64,000 nucleotides of DNA, taken from positions 124,001 to 188,000 of the forward strand of contig CAXUKO010000004.1 in the NCBI GenBank assembly GCA_964251665.1, written 5' to 3'. This DNA comes from JBBQLG01 sp964251665. Its GTDB lineage: Bacteria > Bacteroidota > Bacteroidia > Cytophagales > Spirosomataceae. Of the stretch, positions 58,156-64,000 are shown piece by piece. The notes beneath the pieces were generated by a model. The model had not been told where the DNA came from, did no database searches, and saw only the letters and a program-made list of their open reading frames with translations. Within the stretch, counting starts at the first letter, position 1. Each line of letters opens with the position of its first letter. Made by a program: the position numbers and the translations under genes.

Positions 58156-60120
58156 TTAGATTTTGTCTTTAAACCGCGAGATAATGACCTCGAAAAACAG
58201 GCCGATAGCGTATAGTAATCCCCAAACGACCATGATCGCTTTCAGCCAGAACGGCGGATTTATGGAGTAGGGTAACCCCCGTTTGTAGCGATTGGCATCG
58301 TACCATTTAAGGGGTAAAAATAGGTTTGGTTCGTGTAATTTCCAGATTTTACATTCGGGGGCATCTACGCCGGAGGCATCCAGAATACAGTTCACCGCCC
58401 GACGGGCTGCTTCGTTGGCTCCTTCCATGGTGGCCAGGTCGGTATTGGTGCGGACATAGTCGGAGGCCAGCAACAGATTGGGAATGCCTACGTACGCTTC
58501 GGGACGCAGGGCCCAGCTGTTGACCGTATTGACCAGCAGCGGTTCATGATTAACCAGTTTCGGTTCGGCTACGGTAGAGCCTACTTTCGTATACGCCGGA
58601 TCGACAGCCGCAGGCGGGGCCTGCTCATTGAGGGAGTGGTCCAAATAATAGCCGTGGTACACGTTGGTGCCGTCGGTGTAGGACCCCTGTAGCATGTCGT
58701 CGCGCAGGACCGGATTCGCCGGGTCTACGTTCAGGCTCTTTTTTAACTGTTCCCAGACCCGGTGCGCAATCTGATCGAAGGTCGTGCATTGATTACCCGT
58801 CAGCGACAGGGCCGACATAGTTGTGCCGGGCGGGGCCGGAAAGGGCGTATTGGCTGAGGGGCCGGGGAAGGGTTTACTCCAGTCCGAAATATCGACCGAG
58901 AAAATGCACTTTACCCGGCCATCGCCCCGTTGCGCAAGCGATGGTTCAAATTCGGGCCAGAACTGGATTTGCGAAATCGAGGTCAGTGCCCATTCCGTAT
59001 CCACGTATAAACAGTGGCCCTGCACTACGTCGACCTCTTCGTTGAGGTAAAACTGGATGCCGTTCATCCAGGCCACGTCGTTGGCTAACACATCCAGGAA
59101 CTTCAAACTGGTCAGTGCCTTCCTGGCATTATCAGGCAGCACAACCGAGGTAACTTCAATCGGGGTAGCCAGCAGGTAATAATCGCCGACGGCCGGCGGC
59201 TCATAGGCGAACGAATCAGGATCAGCCGACGAGTCGTTCGTTAATGCCGCCTGTGCCCTCCGCCAGTCCCTGATCTTAACTCCGGTGATTTTTCCGTTTT
59301 TGTACTCTAATTTTTTCACCAGTGCCCCTTTATAGAATTTTACGCCTTTTTCGGTCAGGTACTTTTCCCAGGGATACAGCCATACTTCGTTGGTGGGGCC
59401 GTTCAATACCCGGTCGGTATGAACGCCGGGATTGGCTACGTTAAACAGCAGCTGAAGAAAAATATCGCCACCGGTTTTGGTACTGGCAAATTCGGCATTG
59501 GCCGCCACTAAGGACCGGGTCAGTCCCTCAACGAGCAGACTGCGGTAAGCCTGAGAATGGGTATCGGCTTCCATAAACTCCCACCAGCCAATCTTTTCAT
59601 AATCCAGATCGCGCCGTTGCTGGCAGGACGTCATGAGCTGCCACACGCGGGTGGCAAAAAAACGGGCTTCGCCGTGCCGCAGACCGGTGTCGTTCTGGTG
59701 CAACAGGGTAAGGGCCGATTCCAGATCGGCCAGCGACTGCGGAAAATTGACGATGGTGCTGATGGGCGCTTTGCCATACCGCAGAATACCCACCCGCTTC
59801 ACTTCCACCAGGTTGTCATACACACCGTGCCGGTTTTTCTCCCCGGCCTCATTCGTGTACGGAATACGTCGCATGGTGTCGGTGATGTGGCGGTAGAAAC
59901 CCGGGAAAAACCGGAAGCCGTGTTCGCCGGGCAGCGACCGGGCATCGGTAGCCGGGTTGGCCCCCGTTTGATCGGAACCGGGAACATTTACGGAGCGGGC
60001 TTTACCGCCGAGGTAGATGGGCTTTTTCTCGTACACATCAACGGAAAAACCCCGTTCGATTAATTCGTGGGCGGCACTTAAACCGGCTACGCCCCCGCCG
60101 AGGATAACGACTTTTGGCAT
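58156..60120 (-). CDS. FAD-dependent oxidoreductase of the amine oxidase/phytoene desaturase superfamily
   Basis: A 654-residue protein whose N-terminus, KVVILGGGVAGLSAAHELIERGFSVDVYEKK, is the dinucleotide-binding motif. GGKARSV and GEHGFRFFPGFYRHI follow, as in phytoene-desaturase-like flavoproteins. A C-terminal membrane segment (MVVWGLLYAIGLFFEVI) probably anchors it. The substrate is not clear; related proteins act on isoprenoids. A geranylgeranyl-reductase-like gene lies upstream on the same strand, and a histidine kinase follows by nine bases. A role in isoprenoid or carotenoid metabolism is inference. Confidence 0.75.
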   Translation of the reverse strand: MPKVVILGGGVAGLSAAHELIERGFSVDVYEKKPIYLGGKARSVNVPGSDQTGANPATDARSLPGEHGFRFFPGFYRHITDTMRRIPYTNEAGEKNRHGVYDNLVEVKRVGILRYGKAPISTIVNFPQSLADLESALTLLHQNDTGLRHGEARFFATRVWQLMTSCQQRRDLDYEKIGWWEFMEADTHSQAYRSLLVEGLTRSLVAANAEFASTKTGGDIFLQLLFNVANPGVHTDRVLNGPTNEVWLYPWEKYLTEKGVKFYKGALVKKLEYKNGKITGVKIRDWRRAQAALTNDSSADPDSFAYEPPAVGDYYLLATPIEVTSVVLPDNARKALTSLKFLDVLANDVAWMNGIQFYLNEEVDVVQGHCLYVDTEWALTSISQIQFWPEFEPSLAQRGDGRVKCIFSVDISDWSKPFPGPSANTPFPAPPGTTMSALSLTGNQCTTFDQIAHRVWEQLKKSLNVDPANPVLRDDMLQGSYTDGTNVYHGYYLDHSLNEQAPPAAVDPAYTKVGSTVAEPKLVNHEPLLVNTVNSWALRPEAYVGIPNLLLASDYVRTNTDLATMEGANEAARRAVNCILDASGVDAPECKIWKLHEPNLFLPLKWYDANRYKRGLPYSINPPFWLKAIMVVWGLLYAIGLFFEVIISRFKDKI

Positions 60121-60289
60121 AAAAAGAGAGAAGAATGTGGTGAGATAGAGGAAACGGATACAATCTACCTTTTTAATCCAATGAAGAAACAGGTTCGTCG
60201 TTTATCATCTAAACTCTTCTTAGTCAATTGGTTGTATGGGTGTCCGGGTGCTGTATGATCGGATGGTCTGTGCTCCTCTGTCGAATAAA

Positions 60290-61477
60290 TCAACCGGAAT
60301 CCCGGGCAGGCTTGTGGCGATGCAGACGGGGTTGCTGCATGGGAATGTAACCCGGTCGATACCGGGCCAGGCTTCGGAACAGCAACGGCGTTAGCCGCCA
60401 CAGAAAGCGGGCGAGCCACGGATAACGGGGGAGATAGTGTAATAAACGCGCTACTCTGGCTCGGATGGGTAATTGACGAAGCAGCCGGTGATGCCGCACC
60501 CGCTCGCGGTAGTGCGTAAAGGCAAACGAGTGGCGGGTAAATGCATCCACAATTTCGAGCGCGGCCACCTCACCGTAGGCCAGGGCAAACGCAATGCCTT
60601 CGCCGAAAAGGGGTTCGGCCCCGGCCGCGTCGCCCACCAGCAGCACACGGGGGCGGGCGAGTTCAGTATCCGCACCGAGCCACGGAATGGGGTGGCTCTC
60701 CAGTTCGTAGTCGGCCAGCTCATGCTGCCGGTCCAGGAGTTGTTCGGCGAAGGTCGTTTTTAAGGCCACCCGCAACTTGTCGGGCCGGACGCGCCCATCA
60801 AAAATACCCCGGTTCATGTACGGTTTACCCGCTACAAAACTGGGGAAATCCCAGTAGTAACCCTGTAGCCCCCGCATCATCGGCGTAAAATCGAAAGTGG
60901 CTACCCGGTCGGCGAAGGCAGAGGAGGGCGTGGCTGTTTCAGGGGTAAGTACCTCCAGCAACCGGGCCGTTCGGGTGACTCCCCCCCAGTTCAACTGCCG
61001 CTTTACGGTGCTCAGCGCCCCGTCGGCCGCCACAACAACCTGAGCCGCGTAGGTTCGTTCGGTAGTGTCAACCCGAATGTGGTCGGGCTGGGACGTTATG
61101 CTTACGACGCCCTCTCCCTGACGAATATCAAGGCCGCGCTGCTGCCCCTGTCTGACGAGCCAGTGATCAAATTCGTCGCGCCGGGTGATGCGCAGCACGG
61201 CTGGTTCCGACAGGGAGAAAACACGTTTCTCGAAAACAATACGCAACTCATCGATCAGCACGTGCTCAGCCTCGAACGCCAGCCCAAGTTGCGCGAGCAT
61301 GTCGACACCAAACTGGGTAACTCCGCCCCCGCACAGTTTTTTGCGGGGATGAACGGCCTTGTCGAATACGATAATCCGACCAGTCCAGTCCGGCTGCTGA
61401 ATCAGATGCAGGGCGGTTGACATACCGGCCGGACCGGAGCCAACAATCAGTATATCAACGGGGTAGATTTCTGGCAT
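60290..61477 (-). CDS. Geranylgeranyl-reductase-family flavoprotein
   Basis: A 395-residue protein beginning VDILIVGSGPAGMSTALHLI. KKLCGGGVTQFGVDML follows, then the catalytic-site region RITRRDEFDHWLVRQGQQRG and the second FAD motif VLLVGDAAGAEPLFGEGIAFALAYG. This family reduces double bonds of isoprenoid chains (menaquinone, phospholipids, chlorophyll) or hydroxylates related compounds. Exact substrate unknown. The FAD oxidoreductase gene follows, about 170 bases on, in the same direction. Confidence 0.85.
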   Translation of the reverse strand: MPEIYPVDILIVGSGPAGMSTALHLIQQPDWTGRIIVFDKAVHPRKKLCGGGVTQFGVDMLAQLGLAFEAEHVLIDELRIVFEKRVFSLSEPAVLRITRRDEFDHWLVRQGQQRGLDIRQGEGVVSITSQPDHIRVDTTERTYAAQVVVAADGALSTVKRQLNWGGVTRTARLLEVLTPETATPSSAFADRVATFDFTPMMRGLQGYYWDFPSFVAGKPYMNRGIFDGRVRPDKLRVALKTTFAEQLLDRQHELADYELESHPIPWLGADTELARPRVLLVGDAAGAEPLFGEGIAFALAYGEVAALEIVDAFTRHSFAFTHYRERVRHHRLLRQLPIRARVARLLHYLPRYPWLARFLWRLTPLLFRSLARYRPGYIPMQQPRLHRHKPARDSG

Positions 61478-61598
61478 AGGAAACGGGTGGATGGTAAGCT
61501 ACCGCTACTGGTAGTCAATGAGTTGATAAAGACGGGTAATCGTGCCTACCTACTACCCGGCAGACCCGTTCTGATTGTATGGCCTGCCAGCACGTTGC

Positions 61599-62552
61599 TT
61601 AAAACGCCCGCAGGAAGGCCCGTACCGTTTTAAAATAAGCATCCGGTACTTCGCGGTAGGTGGCGTGCGACGCGTTGGCAAATACCACCAGTTGCGCCTT
61701 TGGGGATTTGCCGCTGCCGGTCCGCTGCCGGAAATACGCCGTCGATTCGGGCGAGGCTTCGTCGTACTGCCCGCAGAGGTACAGCACCGGCAGGGTGAGG
61801 TGTTTAAGCCGGTCAACGCAGCTGTAGCCTTTCAGATTACCCGTCGCAATGGTTTCGTCCGGCCCCCACATGGTTTCATAAACCGCCTTGCCAAAACCGG
61901 CGTTTGGCGGTACGTTGGCCGGTTTATTGCGCCAGACATGAAGGCTGTAATAGAGTTTTAAGGCTTCCTGATAGGCCTGCTGATCTGTCGAATCTGTTGA
62001 TTTATCGAGTCGGATGGCCCGTTGGGCAGCGGGTGGTAACTGAGCGACGTATTGGGCCGCATCGTTGGTCCAGCGGTTAGCATCGAGGCAGGGGCTGGAT
62101 TCGATAAGCGAGACAATCATGGCTGGTTTTTTGGTGAGCAGGTATTCCGTCGCCAGCGTTGTGCCCCAGGAATGCCCCAATAGATGCAGTTTGGGGTAGC
62201 CAAGCGATTTGACAACCTGGTCCAGTTCATCCACGAACCGGGCGAGGGTCCATAAACTGGTATCGTCGGGCCGGTCGGACTTGCCACAGCCCAACTGATC
62301 GTAAATAATGACGGGCCGTTCGTCGGCCAGGGCCGCAAACCCGGCGAATCCTGTACTGGTTGAACCCGGTCCGCCATGCAGGGCCAGCAGCGGAATGCCG
62401 GGTTTGTCGACGCCCATAATCCGGTACCAGACCCTGCCGCCCGGCACGTTGATAAACCCTTCTTTAGTAACCGGCTGCGCATGAAGGGGCGATGCAACCC
62501 GCAGGAGCAGGGCAATCAGGGCGATAAGATGAGGGTAAACAGGGACGGTCAT
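61599..62552 (-). CDS. Proline iminopeptidase-type alpha/beta-hydrolase
   Basis: A 317-residue exported protein with a signal peptide (MTVPVYPHLIALIALLLRVASPLHAQ). The HGGPG motif of iminopeptidases is LLALHGGPGSTSTG and the nucleophile is Ser in LLGHSWGTTLA. DQLGCGKSD follows the first strand, as in this group. The catalytic Asp and His lie near CGQYDEASPES and VVFANASHATYREV. Proline-specific aminopeptidase activity is likely but not proven. It begins 24 bases after the M20 gene on the same strand. Confidence 0.85.
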   Translation of the reverse strand: MTVPVYPHLIALIALLLRVASPLHAQPVTKEGFINVPGGRVWYRIMGVDKPGIPLLALHGGPGSTSTGFAGFAALADERPVIIYDQLGCGKSDRPDDTSLWTLARFVDELDQVVKSLGYPKLHLLGHSWGTTLATEYLLTKKPAMIVSLIESSPCLDANRWTNDAAQYVAQLPPAAQRAIRLDKSTDSTDQQAYQEALKLYYSLHVWRNKPANVPPNAGFGKAVYETMWGPDETIATGNLKGYSCVDRLKHLTLPVLYLCGQYDEASPESTAYFRQRTGSGKSPKAQLVVFANASHATYREVPDAYFKTVRAFLRAF

Positions 62553-62576
62553 GGAATGAATGGGACGGGGAATTTG

Positions 62577-63893
62577 CTACTGGCTTTTCCGGGCCAGGTA
62601 CTCGACCGCGAGGTGGCTGAGGGCTTTTACGCCCAAACCGAAACCACCCTCGTCGATCTGAAAATCGGGCGTGTGGTGCGGGGGCGCGTCTTCCGGTTTT
62701 ACGTTCAGGGGCTTCCCGCCGAGAAAGAAAAAGAAGCCCGGTACTTTCTCCTGATAAAAGGAGAAGTCTTCCGAAATGGTACTGGCGGGCGCAATCTGCA
62801 CTTTTTCTTTACCGGACAGCCGTTCGAGCGTAGGCACCATCTGCGCCGTCAGGGCGGGGTCGTTGTAGGTGAGGGCGGCCAGGAGGTCGATCTTCACGGT
62901 AGCTTTGGCACCAGCGCTTTCGGCAATGTTGGTGGCGATCAGATTGATGCGTTCGTGAATCGTTTTTTGCATCGACGGCGAAAACGAGCGGATCGTACCG
63001 GCCATGTTCACCTCTTCGGGGATGATGTTGAACCGGCTGCCGCCATTGAACGCGCCTACCGAAATCACGGCTCCAGCCTCGGTGAGGGGCAGATTGCGGC
63101 TGACGATGGTTTGCAGCCCCATGACCAGCTGCGACGAGGTGACGATGGGATCAATGCCCAGCCAAGGGTTTCCGCCATGCGTGGATTTCCCTTTCACGTT
63201 GATGGTGTACCGATCCGCAGCCGCCATCAGTGACCCTGACCGGTACTTAATCGTATTCACGTCGATTTCTGACTTAATGTGCAGTCCGAAGATGGCATCG
63301 ACCTTTGGGTTCTCCAGCACACCTTCCTTCACCATCAGCCTGGCTCCGCCCTCTTCGCCTTCCGGTGGCCCCTCCTCGGCGGGCTGAAAAATGAACTTCA
63401 CCGTACCCGACAGTTCATTCCGTACCGATGCCAGCACCTCGGCCGTGCCCATGAGTATGGCCATGTGCGAATCGTGCCCGCAGGCGTGCATAACGCCGGT
63501 TTTCTGCCCGTTTGATTCGGTTGTGACCGTCGATTTGAATGGCAGGTCACCCCGTTCTACTACGGGCAGCGCATCCATGTCGGCCCGTAAGGCAACTACG
63601 GGGCCGGGTTTGCCACCTTTCAGAATGCCGACGACGCCGGTTTTGGCCACGCCGGTTTTTACCTCGATGCCCAGTGATTTCAGGTGTGCGGCTATTTTGG
63701 CCGACGTTTCAAACTCCCGGTTGCCGAGTTCGGGATGCTGGTGAAAATCGCGTCGCCAGGTGACAAGTTTGGGGGTGAGCGCGTCGGTCGTTTTATCCAT
63801 CCGGGCCAGCAGGGCAGTGTTGGATTGGGCAAGGCTTACAAAGGGGAAACTAAGCAGCAGCCAGTTAAAAAATGTCCTGTTGAGGTGTTGCAT
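62577..63893 (-). CDS. M20-family amidohydrolase
   Basis: A 438-residue exported protein (signal MQHLNRTFFNWLLLSFPFVSLAQ). The metal-site pattern is KPGPVVALRADMDALPVVE, MHACGHDSHMAILMG and FQPAEEGPPEGEEGGARLM. The small dimerisation domain contains VKGKSTHGGNPWLGIDPI. Members remove acyl groups from amino acids (aminoacylases, carboxypeptidase-like). A His in the last third (PPHHTPDF) completes the site. The pair with the aminopeptidase-like gene may work on exogenous peptides. Confidence 0.92.
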   Translation of the reverse strand: MQHLNRTFFNWLLLSFPFVSLAQSNTALLARMDKTTDALTPKLVTWRRDFHQHPELGNREFETSAKIAAHLKSLGIEVKTGVAKTGVVGILKGGKPGPVVALRADMDALPVVERGDLPFKSTVTTESNGQKTGVMHACGHDSHMAILMGTAEVLASVRNELSGTVKFIFQPAEEGPPEGEEGGARLMVKEGVLENPKVDAIFGLHIKSEIDVNTIKYRSGSLMAAADRYTINVKGKSTHGGNPWLGIDPIVTSSQLVMGLQTIVSRNLPLTEAGAVISVGAFNGGSRFNIIPEEVNMAGTIRSFSPSMQKTIHERINLIATNIAESAGAKATVKIDLLAALTYNDPALTAQMVPTLERLSGKEKVQIAPASTISEDFSFYQEKVPGFFFFLGGKPLNVKPEDAPPHHTPDFQIDEGGFGLGVKALSHLAVEYLARKSQ

Positions 63894-63936
63894 GAAGTGT
63901 ACGGAAAAAGAATCGATTCAAGTTAGTAGTCAAATC

Positions 63937-64000
63937 TCACAAACTCATCAGTGCCACGTACGTTTCGATTCCTTCCCAGAGGTTTTGCAGACGAATATTT
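63937..64000 (-). CDS. 3' end of a gene continuing past the window (possible peptidase)
   Basis: Read on the minus strand from the right edge, the frame ends NIRLQNLWEGIETYVALMSL followed by TGA at 63937-63939. That ending resembles the C-termini of M20-type dipeptidases, but about 20 residues do not allow an assignment. It is in the same direction as the amidohydrolase. Confidence 0.35.
   Translation of the reverse strand, partial: NIRLQNLWEGIETYVALMSL

Overview
The window looks like a chromosomal segment of a Bacteroidota bacterium of the Cytophagales type (Spirosoma/Fibrella-like). Supporting this are a 287-residue primary sigma factor, several promoters of the Bacteroidota TTG-N19/20-TAnnTTTG form, DUF5686, Wzi, LytTR-type and TonB-receptor families, a GIN-like protein beside a GntR/ABC operon, and moderately GC-rich coding sequence. 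The genus is inference. All placements come from reading the sequence; no database search was run.

Layout. Bases 1-10.8 kb are mostly housekeeping on the minus strand: the 3' part of comEC, a Spy-like protein, menD, an acetyltransferase, a DUF115-like protein, the primary sigma factor, rpsO-pnp, an LptF/LptG permease and a START-like protein. A tRNA-Met(CAU) with a clear promoter follows. Bases 11.2-18.7 kb hold two secreted ferritin-like proteins, holA, a Cys-rich rhodanese-like protein, ACP phosphodiesterase, a deoxycytidylate-type deaminase, a TetR/ABC1-kinase pair and a single-domain response regulator. An AT-rich 0.6 kb gap leads to a truncated LytTR membrane regulator, a TonB receptor, a lipoprotein, a PAP2-type enzyme and a YciF-like ferritin.

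Bases 24.3-31 kb are a small accessory zone around dnaE. It holds a cluster of short dispersed repeats, a PD-(D/E)XK nuclease, a small DUF6922-like gene, the first codons of an AbiEii-type toxin fused to a decayed opposite-strand gene that a palindrome has invaded, then dnaE. Beyond dnaE lies a frameshifted kinase-like gene bracketed by two copies of the dnaE 3' end, and then trxA.

Bases 31.4-44.1 kb encode mostly exported proteins: an M43 metalloprotease with tandem C-terminal repeats, a beta-helix-like protein, a Wzi-like outer-membrane protein, a hydrolase, a YncE/phosphoesterase fusion and a penicillin acylase. Bases 44.2-54.1 kb contain an ArsR/LLM-oxidoreductase pair, a YtrA-like GntR/ABC operon with a candidate operator, PhzF, a REP-associated tyrosine transposase (RAYT) flanked by long palindromes, DUF5686 and a Sua5-type enzyme. 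Bases 54.2-64 kb hold a GMC dehydrogenase with its subunit-3 partner, an FAD oxidoreductase/histidine kinase pair, a geranylgeranyl-reductase-like flavoprotein, an aminopeptidase-like hydrolase, an M20 amidohydrolase and the tail of one more gene.

The most interesting material is not in the housekeeping genes. It is the palindromic repeats (a RAYT/REP unit, a TTCCCTGAGC...GACTTAAGTC family with three copies, and a palindrome inside a pseudogene) and the two decayed accessory loci next to dnaE.
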